Of a stretch of 64,000 nucleotides of DNA, positions 34,201 through 45,435 are shown in pieces. Positions within the stretch are counted from its first letter, which is position 1. The number at the start of each line of letters is the position of its first letter. Origin of the DNA: Drosophila pseudoobscura (lineage: Eukaryota; Arthropoda; Insecta; Diptera; Drosophilidae); NCBI RefSeq assembly GCF_009870125.1, contig NC_046683.1:57117869-57181868 (forward strand), written 5' to 3'. The position numbers were made by a program, and so were the translations under genes. Below the pieces are notes generated by a model. That model saw only the letters and a program-made list of their open reading frames with translations, was not told where the DNA came from and searched no databases.

Positions 34201-37200
34201 AATTAATTAATTGGAAAAACAAGAAACAAGATTTCGTAAACTTAATGCGTGTTTTATTTCGATTTGCGTTAAGATTTCATTTCCATTCAGACAAAAAAAA
34301 CGAAACCAGATTAGAGACCAGTCGAAAAAGAAATATATAAGTCAAATAGATATATACGACGACGGCGGAGTTCATTGCTATCCGAAGGTCCATGGGCTGA
34401 TCACAATATAAAACTTCTTTAGCATAAACGTATCTGTATCTGCATATTGAAATCTATCTGTAGTATCCTCTGCTTGGGGTCGTCACTCGCGGCATACAAG
34501 AATCGGAATACAACAATTAAAACCGAATTAATTTGACGGCTATTACAGGAAATTATAAAACCATTAGAAGGCATTTCTGTTGAATGATATTTATAGCTAC
34601 TATTTTCCATTTATTAATGGAATAGCTCTATAATTATCTTTGCCAGATTTGCATACAGCCAGATTTCCCAGCCCCCAATTTCTCGATTCTTGGAAGCCAG
34701 CGAATCCCCTGAAACAACCTTCAAAATCATGTGAATCCCCTAAACAAACTACGCAGGTCTCTTGGCCTTTGGTGGATCTTCACGCCAAAAGTTTGTTTCA
34801 ATTCAAACCCGGCTTTTGTTGCTAATTTTGTGTGTGATTTCTGCGGCTGTTGCCAGGCTGCTGCCACCTTGTGTTTGTTGCTTTGTTGCTTTGTTTGATT
34901 AAAACATTTCAGGTGCATCTAAGTGGATGTTTGGATACTATACTTTGGAAGCATTCATGATTTTTGTGTCATAAAAAACCATAAATCACGACGAAGAAAG
35001 AATCTTTTGTTAGATCAAGTAAAACATTTAAGGAAGACCTTTTTATGGACGTTCATCGCATATTTCAAGATTGTGTGTCATGCGGCAGCGCCCCTCTTCT
35101 TGCTTTAAGGGCGCTTCCTTTCTCATAACAATTTAAAGAATCAGACAGTCCGTCTGGGAACTTGTTTTCCACATTCTGGGCTATGATGTTCTTGTGATGG
35201 CGATATTCCTTGAATATCAACTGATTTTTGTATAAATGGAATTTCTAGATCAAGGAGAACCAGAAAGGAATACCAGAAAAGCTTGCACGTGCTGCGCGCA
35301 ATGCGGCAGCGCCCATCGGTTGGTTTGCCTGAGGTTCTGCGTGGGTTCTACGACAGAATTAATTTTGAATACCATCATCAATAAGCAATCATAATATTTC
35401 ATTTATCCATTCGATACCCAGTGCTTATCTCAATCGCCTGTCGGATTCGATTTAGGGGAATTGCCAATAGAATCATTTCGCAATCCTCAACAAGTTCTGG
35501 CACTGCCGCCAGTGCTGCCAATCGTGGGTGCAATGCCTCCTCGGAGCTGAAGCTCAAACTGAAATTCAATTTCGATTTTTATGGCACAACCTCTTTTGTT
35601 TCACAGTCGTCGTTCGGGTTCGGGTTCGAGCTTGAGCTTGAGCTTGGGTTTTGTGTGTATGTTGTGCCGTGTGGTCCATAAATTTCGATGGTTTGACGTT
35701 CAAGTGAAATAAAATAAAAATACCGTCATCGAACTACTTCTAGACATCGATTTCGAGTTCGATTCGCTGCGATTCGTTGCGATTCGTTGCGATGCCACGA
35801 GATTCGCCTGCTGGCCGTAAATTTCGAGCAGTTCCGCAGATTTTCTGCTCAGGGCCGCAGACAAAGGAGAAGGGTGTGGAGTCTGCCGTCGCGTCGCCGA
35901 CCCTGGGGGGCCAAGTGAAATAAAACTTAATATATTTGCCAATTTTTTCGCCTTAAAATTGTGCAAATAGCCCCTGACGAAAAACCAAAACGAAGACAAC
36001 GCTTGCGGCTTATGTAAACTTCGGTTCGAGGGCTCGAGGGCATTCATCATACGCACTGGTGGCCCCGCAAACGGAGGCGCCAAAGCGATCAATGCACACA
36101 GAAAAAAGGTGAAGAAATGTCAACAGTCAAATGGGAAAAGTAATGCTTGAAATGGATTAGTAATTGGAAGGAAAACACGCAGAAATGGAACACTAATTGG
36201 ATGTGGCACACAGAGGAATGAATGGAAAAGTAAACAGAAGCAGAACACTAATTGGATGGAACGTACGAACGCGCAGGGAATGCATGGAAACGTAAACAGA
36301 AACGGGGAAATATGATTAAAAGTAAATGGAAACTAATGAAACATTAAACAAGATGAGAGGACAATTGTATTATATTAGAGAAAACATTCGTTTGGATAAG
36401 ATAAGGATGGGATGACCAAAAATGGAATAACTGCAACAGAAGAGGGGCGACTTACAATGGAATGCTAGAAATCTGCTGAAACAAGAGGAAAAATAAACAG
36501 AGAGATTCGTAGGGCATTTAAGTGGTGGAAGGAAAGGTCGAGGATAATCGAATGGCATTCACAGCAGGAGGCAGAAAATGCCCTTAAACGGCAGGCAGTG
36601 CAATGGAAGAGTGATGGAACTCGCTCTAAATGGAATGGCATTTTCATCAGGCATGGAATGAGTGGAATGGAGTGCCAGGAATAGCTGTTAAAGGAATGGA
36701 ATGAAGCAACAGCTTCAGGCAGAGCAGAGAAACGCCTCAAAGCCAACCGAAACTGAAACAGTTTTATGGTTTTTTACGGCTTGGTTTTAGTTATCGTAAA
36801 GATAATGATGATGGAAGGGAGCTGCCATTAGGTGGAACTAATTTACTTAGCGACTACTTGTCGGCGATTGATGGATTGATGGATGGATGGCTGATCAGCG
36901 TGGCTAAAGGCATGGCCTCCCCCTCTCTAACCGATCCACAGATCTACGGAAATGAGGCGATCGAAGGCTGATCACTCAATCTATGGGGTGATTGATTGTC
37001 GACTCACCCGCATCGATCTCGTTCTCGCTGGGATCCCGATGGAATATGTTGCCATAGTACTGATCGTGCTGCTCCGACTCGACGCTCTGCAGCGACTCCT
37101 GGACATCGTCGTCGAAGTCGTCCTGATGGGCGGCGGCCTGCGGCTGCTGGTCCTCCTCCTCCTCCCCGAAGTCCCGATTCTTTTGGGAGCTGCTCGTGTG

Positions 37201-40200
37201 GCGCTTGGCCGCCGCTGCTGCCAGCCGATTCCGCTGTGCCCCGCCGCCGCTCCGCTTGAGGCCCCCATCGCTGGCCGCAAAGCCTCGGGGACGTGGCCTG
37301 GCCGATGGCTTCGGCTTCGGGAGGATGTCCGCTATGGTGGGGATCTTCTGGCTGACACTGCGATTGGGAAACAGCCGCCGCTCCAAATAGTTGGCGAATA
37401 TCTGTTGGGTTATCTGATTCTGACGCTGGAGCTCGCTCTGATCCAACTGGAAGCCGGGCGCCGCATTGCCATTCGCTGCCGCCTGATTGGTGCCTGAAAA
37501 ACACGTATGTGGCACGATTAATCACAAATCAATCACGAATCATGGGTGTACCCATGTGGGTCGAATCAGTTGTGCAATCCCCCGATATTTTTGGGCTGGC
37601 AATTACATAAAGTGCGGGACAACATCATATAAGAGTCCCACGTCCCCCAGATGAGGTGTTGAAAATAAAGTAATTTAAAAACAAAAACCAACGAAACTTT
37701 GATTACACTTTTGCGGGAATGGAGATTTAATGGAAGCCAAAAAGCCGTTTATGATCTCCGAATGTGAACGGAGATGAGTGTCTGAGTGTCTTTTGATGAA
37801 TTTTTGATTACATCGTTTCGGTTTCTTCAAGTGACACACATTCATCAACATCAACAGCAGCCAGCGACGAGGCCTGTCTCTGGGAACCAAAGGAATACCC
37901 CTTATGCCCTTTTGAAGTGTCTTGAGGAGTGGAGTGGTATGGAAATATGGTAATATCCGAATGAGAGATCACTGAGGGATGGTTCGAGTGGCAGTACGAG
38001 ATCTCTTGAAGCCCAAAGGGAAATATGCTAATATCTGACTGAAGATCTGAAGAGTCACCTGTTGGAAGAAGGAGTCGTTTCTCTCGCTATTCAGATAGAA
38101 ATATATATGCAATCAATGAAATATTCATAAACGATAAAGGAGTCGTCCTTTGTAGGGGGTTGCATTGATCAGAGAAAGGGTATTCCCCCTTTGGATGTAC
38201 CCTCATGTGGAGGGTGGGCGGGATCCCTTGCCAAAACTGTGTCAAGGCCACGGCCATTGCAGAGGTGCTTTTACTGCCCCGCAGTTAAGCGGATTGCAGG
38301 TCGTTTCATTTCCATTTCCAGTTCCAGTGGCCCCTCTGGGAATTGCCAAATAATTGATATAAAAAAGCTGCTGCTAAATGCCTCATGAGGCATTAGGGCC
38401 ACGCCCAGCCCTTAGCCCATAATTGAGTGGCATTTTGGGCACAAATTTATGCGGTATTCCACGGGGCAGCCACGGCTTGGCGTATCTTCCCGCCACGAGG
38501 AATGCCCCCCATTTTTTATTATGCAATTAAATGTAATTGTTTTTAATATTTCTTTAATCTTTTTCTGTGTTTTTTTTACTCTTTTTTGAATCTCTTTTGG
38601 CTGCAGCGTTGAGATGAGTTGAAAATTCCGCCCTGACATTTGTGTCGGTGATTGAGTGCCGCTTACGGGAGGGGGCAGGGGTGCCCCAGATGTCAGGTGA
38701 AACATTATGTGGCAGATTGACTGTGGAAACAAGGCCTCTGCCTCTGCCTCTGCTGGCCGGCACTCGGGGGCTTATCCGATGGCATTCGCTTAATGAATCG
38801 CCAAAAGCAACACTTCATACGTGTACGTGTACGCGAACGCGTAATGGTACGAGAAATCATCAATGGGATCTCTTTTCATGGAATGAGATCTATATGGCAG
38901 ATCTTTTTCGAGGAGTTGTGCGATGGAAAGTGGTTATGGCTTATGGCTTATGGCTTATGGCTTATGGCTTATGGCTTTTGGTAATTGGAGAGCTATTGGA
39001 AGTGCTTGTTAATGGAAAGTGAAATGGAGGAAAGAGGAAATGAAGAGGTTATGCCATTAACGGTCTTTCGAGAGGTTACGATCCATTTCCCTAAGGAAAA
39101 AGTGGATAAGGAGAGTAGTTTCCATATAGAAAACACGTTTGATAGTGTTGAAGAAAGAAGAATCCTCTTTGAGAGGTAAGTGGAAAATTATAAAGATATC
39201 TTATGGATTGCCTGTGCCTCGACAAAAACGTTTCGACTGGTATTTATATTTCGATAAATGCGATAAAACAACTCAGATTTACTCCGTTTAAAGTTGAATT
39301 AGTGATAGAAATCCTTTGTAAGCCATTTCCCCACAGGAAAAGGGAGAAAAAACGGAATTTCCAAGTGAAACCAAAGGAATCTTAAGTGATTCAATCATCT
39401 CTCCATCAACAGCAATTGCTAATCAATTTATTCAACAAAATTTTAAGTGATTTTTTCGAATTGAATACCCAGCGGATGTTCGAAATTTTCATTAAAACTA
39501 TGGAATGCCGCAGAGCCAGTTAAAATAAAAAAAAAGCCAAGTCATTGAACAAGAGGCTACCTTTTTGTGGCTGTAATTACTGGCAAACGAAAACGAAATT
39601 AGAGCTGGGGGCAGGGGCTTAGGTCGGTATCTTTGAGATACACAACGAGAGGGCGAACAAAGGCACGCACTCGAAAAGAATTTGGAATGATTGTGCCATT
39701 ATCGAGTGATTGTTCTGACAGATACTCGTACTACTCGTAAATCCTTGACGTGCTGGGCCCCATTGGAGCTCCATTATGAGCTCTAATTTACGTGCCATTG
39801 TTGGGAGTTGTTGGCCAATCGAAAAGTGGGCTCCAAAATATGACACACAAACAGTTGCAAATGGCCGGCCAGCAGTAGTCGTGATGGCCTAAATGCCTGA
39901 CTTTATTGGATCTTAAATGCAGTTGTCTGTCGATTGCTGGCCGGGGCACGCAGCAGAAGCAAGGATGGGTGGAAGGAAGGAAGGAAGGGGTGCACGACAA
40001 CGACAACGACAACGACGACGACGACGATTCGGTGACCCAGTTGTCTGTCAGTTTCCATTCCGATATGTATCTGTGCATCAGAGTATCTGTATCTATGGCT
40101 GTGTGCAACAACTGTAGCAGATACTTGGCTAATTGTCGTTTGCACAGGCCACCGCATAAATCATGACAACTCGCCGAGGATGTTGAGCGAACGGGGGACT

Positions 40201-43200
40201 GCCTTGAGAAAAACTACACCGAGAGTGCGAGGGTACGAGGGTACGAGAGTACGAGAAACTGAACCTATCCGTAGGCCGTAAATCATTCTGACTAGCATCT
40301 GCGGCTAAGAACCTCTCTGTTAATGTATCTGCAACTGCCACTGCATTTGCAACTGCAACAGAAGTTTCAGTGCAACTTGAGGGCCATGCAATTGCCGCTT
40401 CGCTGGAAAGAGGTCAAATTAGCAGTCGTTGTTGCATTCATTCATGAGGGGAGTTGCTCTGTGGCAACTCTCTGGCCACTCTGTGCCACTGTGCTACTGT
40501 GGCACTGTGAAAACAAAAGCATATTTCGCAATGCCTGCCCCGCTAAATGTTTGCTCGGCCCACAGCCTCCCCGGCATTCCATCCACATTAAAAGATACAT
40601 TTGGTTGTTTTCTTTGTCTTGCGTAATCCTCTTGTATCTGTTCTCCCCACCTCCTCCCCCCTCCCCTTTTGGAGTACATAATTACATGAACAGCCAGACT
40701 TAGGCCCATGCGGCGTATACGTTACGCAGCCAAAAGCCAGGTATTTGATTGACGGCCTCTCTTGAGAATCGGTTTCTGACTCCGATACACTCGTCTGATA
40801 TATTGTCTGCTTAGATCATAATTAAGTTAAGTCTCGATGCTGCGTTTCAATGTCAAGCCGAAAGCTAGAAAAATATTTATTAAATTAACTTTGAAAATGT
40901 TGTGTGTTTTTATAGGCACAACTCCGATGCTCTTTCGAACAGAAGGAGGCCTCACAGGAGTATGGGAAGAAGTTGGTTTTCGATTGGTATCATCGGTATC
41001 GAAAAGGTAAGCGAATACAACTTTTGATTTTCTTATGATTAATGGATGGATCAATGGAACCATGAAGTGTCTTAAAACCCCAAGGAACTTTCTATCCTCT
41101 CCAAGTGGCCCGACAAAGACCGTTCTACTTTTCAAGTGATTCCTCATGAATTTTCAGTTTTAAGCATTCTTAGAGGATTATATCTTGTTAATCTTCAAAA
41201 TACAGGATCGTATTATTCAATATTTTTCAGCTTCGATTGTAGTCAAAACCATTTAAGCCGTCTCCTGTTGTTTTTTTGAGTGGAATATCTCATGTATTCC
41301 CATAGAATCTTCTACTAGTGTAAGAATTAATCTCTAATTTCTATTCATTCTATTTTAAGAACCAATACTGAATGGAAAACTCTAAAAGAATAAGTCCTAC
41401 CTAGAAAGAGTATTGTACTGCCCGTCGTCTCTTCGGAGGCGTCAAAGGCAAACCTTATCTTGACAAATTACCAATCTTGAGTTCTTAAGTTGTAGGCTCG
41501 AAGAAACTCAAGCCTCAAAGGTATTGTGTTTTATTATTTTTTAGAGATTTGTTCACATTTTAATAGAAAAATTTACATATTTTTCTGGCTGAAACTTTCG
41601 GCTAATTTCGAATGGTATTTCCAATGCAAATCGAAACGAATACCAAAGTATTTTATTGGCATAATACCCAGTAATTAGCGATGACGGAGAGGTGACTGAA
41701 CTCTTCTTCTCCGTCCAAGTAGTAGACTCATTAATCTTTGGAAATGTTTCTTGTTTCTTGCTTCTTGCCTCTTGCGGGGAAATGATGGAGAGACACGTGC
41801 CTCATCTGCCATCATCGACGGCTCCTCGGCTTTTGTTCTTTCTCTCTCCCTTACTCTCTCTCTCTTTCTGTCTCCTCGCCAAAATGTCACAAGGTGAAAG
41901 ACCAAACAAATTTTGGTTGTGTGTCGACAACACTCCCCATAATTCTTTCGTTTCTTAATTTCGCGTTTTGCATAAAATTTCATTTTACGAATATGATGGT
42001 TTTTTTTCGGTTTTGCGTTGTCGTCGTTGCTGTATCTTTGTTTTTTTTTTGTTTTCTTCTAGTCTTCTGAAATAATTCATTTAATATTCTGAGGTCATCA
42101 GCATTCCGGCATTCGAAATGCAGCCAAAAATCAAAATCAAAATCGAACTCGAAATCGGAATCACAGTTTCAGTGAAAAATAATATTCAAAACTGGATCGT
42201 TGAATATTTATGCAACAAGAAGATGGGCATTGAACGCGCACCTACCACCTGCCTATTATAAATACATCTATCCATCTATCTGTCTATCTTTATTCTATAC
42301 AGGGGAGGAGAAGCCATGCTGTGAGAGTTTTTTGAGTTCGGACGATCAGCTCTGATTCGGCGCGATTCGATTCGATTCGGTTCGTTTGTGTCCAAAGTAG
42401 AACTCACATATTTATGACATTTCCAAAAGAGAACTACCGTTATGGCAGAGAAATGTGAGATGTTTGCTGTAGTCCATAAATGGAAATCCCAAGAAGTGAA
42501 CTGTTCTCTTGCCCTAGGGCATATTCGGGCATTTTTAGAGTGTCCCATAAGCGAAAGGATACACATGCATTTCGAACAGAGACCATTCACCGTTGATTCG
42601 GCTTACAAATGTCCCATAAGCGAATGGATACACATACGTTTCGAATGCAACGAGCAGAGAGACCAGCTAAAAATCCCTAATGATGAAATACCCAAGTTTT
42701 ATCTAAGGGATAAAGAATCTTAAAGAGTTCGCTAACGCATTGAACGGATTTGATTACAAACAGACTTTTATAGGAAAAAGGGTATTCTTGGAGTCCCAAT
42801 TTTAATTAATTTATTCTTAAAAATTCTGCAATATTCCGGATTATGATTCTGAGAGATATATTTGGTGTTATTCTTCTTCAAATATGGTTGGATGTCTCAG
42901 AATCTATACTCCGCCTTCCCTCAGCGTCATATCTCGCTTTAGATTCTAGATTGTGGAGAGCCCGAAACCGAAACTAAAGGATTCTTCGTGAAATCTCTTG
43001 TAAATATACATATGTGGTATATATATGTATCCTTCATTAATAATATTTCTTATCGATTGATTAAGTTCCCGATGAAGCCTCTTTAATATCCCATAACGAA
43101 ACCCATCACATAAATAATGCACTTCTTTCATGCACATTTCTCTTATATTTTCCGCTTAAATTTCCGATTTCCAAGTAAATTAATCGAAAGCCCTAGACAA

Positions 43201-43776
43201 TCCCCAATTAAATTCCCAAACACCTACATGCAAATACCATGGCAATAAGCCCTTCAAACTGATCCAAAAAAAGGCAATCTGCCCAAGTGCAATTGTTAAT
43301 ATTTGCCAATCCATTGACACACACAGACAGGCGGGCACGCGGACAGACGGACGGACGAACGGACGGACGGACAGAGACCCCCAATGACTGACCGTGACAC
43401 GGATTTAGAGACAATCGAGGAGACACTTGTGCCTCCATTCCCCATTCCCCTGCCCCGTTACCCACTCGAGGAAGTACTTACCTCTCTTGTCGCGGAGGCC
43501 ACTGGAGACGACCTCCTCAGAGGTAGCCCCCGGGCTTGGAGTCTCCTCTCTTCTGGCGTTGACTGGAATATTTCCTCTACTTGTGCTGCTGGTGGCATTG
43601 CTGTGGCTGGGGCTGTACTGATGATGATGGAAATTGTGTGGCACATTGCTTGTTGCGGATGGAGGAGGAATGGAATCGGATGCTGCAGCTGCCATGGCGG
43701 CGTGCTGGGGTGCTTTGTTACCGGAATCGACACTGACCAACAGCATGAGCACTATCAAGAGCGTGAGGCGTATCAT
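20224..43776 (-). CDS. CG9134: Secreted C-type lectin with long disordered pro-region
   Basis: Five coding exons (43776-43482, 37493-37008, 27144-27041, 21769-21661, 20474-20224) have GT..AG borders and agreeing phases, and encode 414 residues. Residues 1-19 are a signal peptide (MIRLTLLIVLMLLVSVDSG); this ATG is chosen because the next upstream in-frame candidate is only a GTG. Residues 20-260 are Ser/Gln/Asp/Arg-rich and look disordered, with a furin-type RDKR at 95-98. The C-type lectin domain spans about 262-414. It has CPNC at 262-265, FWISGTDL at 338-345, EPN at 369-371, ENC at 381-383, WND at 396-398, and Cys 383, 401 and 409. EPN plus WND is the calcium-binding, mannose-type signature. 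The protein should act outside the cell in calcium-dependent sugar binding; the ligand is unknown. The CG number is recalled, not checked. Confidence 0.9.
21326..21355. repeat. (TG)n microsatellite
   Basis: An uninterrupted TG run inside lectin intron 4. Confidence 0.95.
22228..22262. repeat. (GA)n microsatellite
   Basis: A GA run of about 17 units in lectin intron 3. Long GA tracts also bind GAGA factor, but nothing here shows a regulatory role. Confidence 0.95.
26195..26575. repeat. Degenerate tandem repeat, three copies, about 130-160 bp
   Basis: TAATCGAT..TGTATCGA..CTCAATGGAAA..CGAGAAC..TACTCAAA recurs three times. TGTATCGA anchors lie at 26222, 26381 and 26514. The copies are strongly diverged but keep the TCGA-rich block and the following CTCAAT/TTCAAT block in order. 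A fuller period cannot be set by eye. Confidence 0.65.
29794..29822. repeat. (CAGA)n microsatellite
   Basis: Seven tandem tetranucleotide units in lectin intron 2. Confidence 0.95.
33045..33495. repeat. ATCGAT / TATCGATA cluster
   Basis: About nine TATCG/CGATA cores occur in 450 bp, including TTTATCGATAAATTATCGAT (33174-33193) and CTATCGATATTTATCGATTG (33309-33328). The phrase GATATTTATCG recurs about every 120 bp (33169, 33315, 33414), so this may be a decayed tandem array as well as a cluster of BEAF/DREF-type sites. Confidence 0.6.
37494..43481 (-). other. Lectin intron 1 (6.0 kb)
   Basis: Non-coding. It includes a TTATGGC heptamer run at 38934-38977, a GACAAC/GACGAC run at 39988-40026, a 69 bp direct duplication inside a 93-codon plus-strand frame at 42442-42723, and GGAC/GACA repeats at 43340-43372. 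No domain-bearing frame is present. Confidence 0.7.
38934..38977. repeat. (TTATGGC)n heptamer repeat
   Basis: About six perfect tandem copies of TTATGGC. Because 7 is not a multiple of 3, the repeat stays open in a frame reading LMAYGLW, which explains a spurious ORF there. Confidence 0.92.
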
Positions 43777-43798
43777 TATCACTGCTTTTTGCGGTCTA

Positions 43799-45189
43799 GA
43801 CACCAGTAAAAAAAAAAAACCAAATGTTGCAAGTGCACTTTAGTTATATTTGAGGCACAATCTGAACGCGTTGCTGCTGCTGCTGCTGCTGGAGAAAGCC
43901 CCAAGGTAAGAGCCGCGACCCCGGACTGTAACTGAAACCAAACTGTGGCTGTGGGTCCACGATCTCCGGATTGGAAATGGAAATGGGAATGGGAGAGTGT
44001 CGCAGTGTCGCAGTGTCGCGGTGTTGCTGTGTCGCCGTGTGGATGTCGATACGACAGATGTCCAGATCTAGTAGTCGCCTATTTGGTATTCAGCTTCGCT
44101 TTCTAAATTATCAATGATAATGTGAATCGGATCTCCTCTGGTTAGATCGCTGCTGGGTCGCTGGCCTTTCTGTCTTTGTCCCCGTCAAAAATACTTGTGT
44201 TTTCTCCCGAAAGCCCGAAAGCTGTCATCGGTTGAGGGAGGGGTGTGGGGGTTGGGATGGAGGCTATAGAGGCGGGTGTAGGGGCGCCTCTGGTGTTGCC
44301 GTTGAACGCCGTTGGAACGCGGAACGCGGATTAAGTAATCGTTTTACTTTCTTTCCGCTTTTCAAAGCGATAGAAAGAGCGCGAGAGAGCGAGAAAGAGT
44401 GAGAGTGAGAGTGAGATCGGGAGAGCCAACGATCGATGAATCGATCGCTCCTCTCTTACTCTTTTCGGCCTTTACTCTCTCTTCTTCGGCTTGGACTTGA
44501 CCGATCTCAAAAGTGGTCCGCACTCGATGCTGGACCCTCGAACCGTACACACACTTCGGCTTTACTTCGTTTCGCTCGTTGTCTTTCTGCCTTTCAGTCT
44601 TTCAGTCTTTCAGCTTTCCTTGCGATCGAAGCGGCGAGACTTACAGACTAAAGCGTTTGAACGCAACTAAAACACGTTCCATCGCTCGATTCCTCTCCGA
44701 GCCAGCTGCAGATCGGCGGAGCGCTGTCTCGATCGGCGGTCAGCAGAGACCACAAATCGAGTCGAATCGAGTCGAGTCGAGTCGTGTCTCTCTCTGTCCC
44801 TCTCGCGATCTCATGATCTGCCTCCGCCTCTGCAACTCGTTTTGCGATGACCAGCCTCTGCATTGGGTGCACCGATCTCTGCCGGAGATGCGGTTTGTGG
44901 TGTCTTTTAATTACAGGTGTGCAATAGATGAAGATGGTCTTCGGCTTGGAGATGCCCTGCCTGGGCGCTGGTTCTGCTGCTGCGGTAAGCCAGAGATCCA
45001 TGAAGAATCCATGAAGATGTATTTTTAGATGCGAAACTGCTTCGGCCTTCGGTTTATTAATAGTCTTATGGGTGGGGTTTCTCATGAAGGATTCGTAACG
45101 GAGAGCTCAAGCTGTGTTTCGAGATGCAGTATGTGTCCCATTGCCCCCACGTTAAAATTCATTAAAATTTTCAAATTCTAAATTTCACA
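43799..45189 (-). other. Upstream region of the lectin: putative 5' UTR intron and first exon
   Basis: Just before the signal-peptide exon the minus strand has a run of twelve T, then ACTGGTGTCTAG, a convincing 3' splice site ending at 43799. A matching donor, TCT/GTAAGT, lies at 44645/44644, so a non-coding first exon probably ends there. Upstream, GA-rich tracts at 44370-44415 and 44780-44800 and a TTAGTT initiator-like element near 44670 are compatible with a GAGA-type promoter. The start site is not resolved. The remainder, 44.8-45.19 kb, shows nothing further. Confidence 0.35.
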
Positions 45190-45195
45190 TTTATT
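45190..45195 (-). terminator. Poly(A) signal for the Cys-rich gene at 45.4-46.8 kb
   Basis: A minus-strand AATAAA lies about 240 bases after the stop codon, the first consensus hexamer downstream. Confidence 0.5.
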
Positions 45196-45435
45196 GCTTA
45201 AATATTCCCCGAAATATGAATATAAATATTCGTTTCCAAAAAGATGTCAGTGGGATGCCAAATTGAAAATTGAAATTGGAAATCAACTGCTCGAATTTTG
45301 ATGGGAATGTTTGGGTGTGTCTGTGTGTGGGATGATCCTTCAAAAAGGCTCTCAATCCTTCAAGTTCTTTAGTCATGTCCGGTGGTTGGGTTGCGTCGCG
45401 TGGAGGGCGGAGGAGGAGGCGGAGGAGAAGGAGGA

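Larger units (their letters stand above)
29304..35319. repeat. Six dispersed copies of a GC-rich ~25 bp motif
   Basis: Plus-orientation copies lie at 29479-29502, 30813-30837, 35075-35098 and 35297-35319. Inverted copies lie at 29304-29328 and 30898-30924. Shared core: GTCATGCGGCAGCGCCCMTC, usually followed by GGTTG. The copies differ by a few substitutions and sit in otherwise A+T-rich sequence. Two plus/minus pairs form inverted arrangements about 180 and 85 bp apart. The family identity is unknown. Confidence 0.75.
27145..37007 (-). other. Lectin intron 2 (9.9 kb), repeat-rich
   Basis: No gene is supported. The intron contains degenerate local repeats near 27.3-27.7 kb, six copies of a GC-rich motif (29.30-35.32 kb), a CAGA tetranucleotide run, GAGA tracts at 32.1-32.3 kb, an ATCGAT cluster at 33.05-33.43 kb, and a short direct repeat of AACACTAATTGGATG at 36189 and 36244. 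A TATATAAGG at 32862-32870 on the plus strand lacks a following initiator or credible ORF. Confidence 0.7.
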
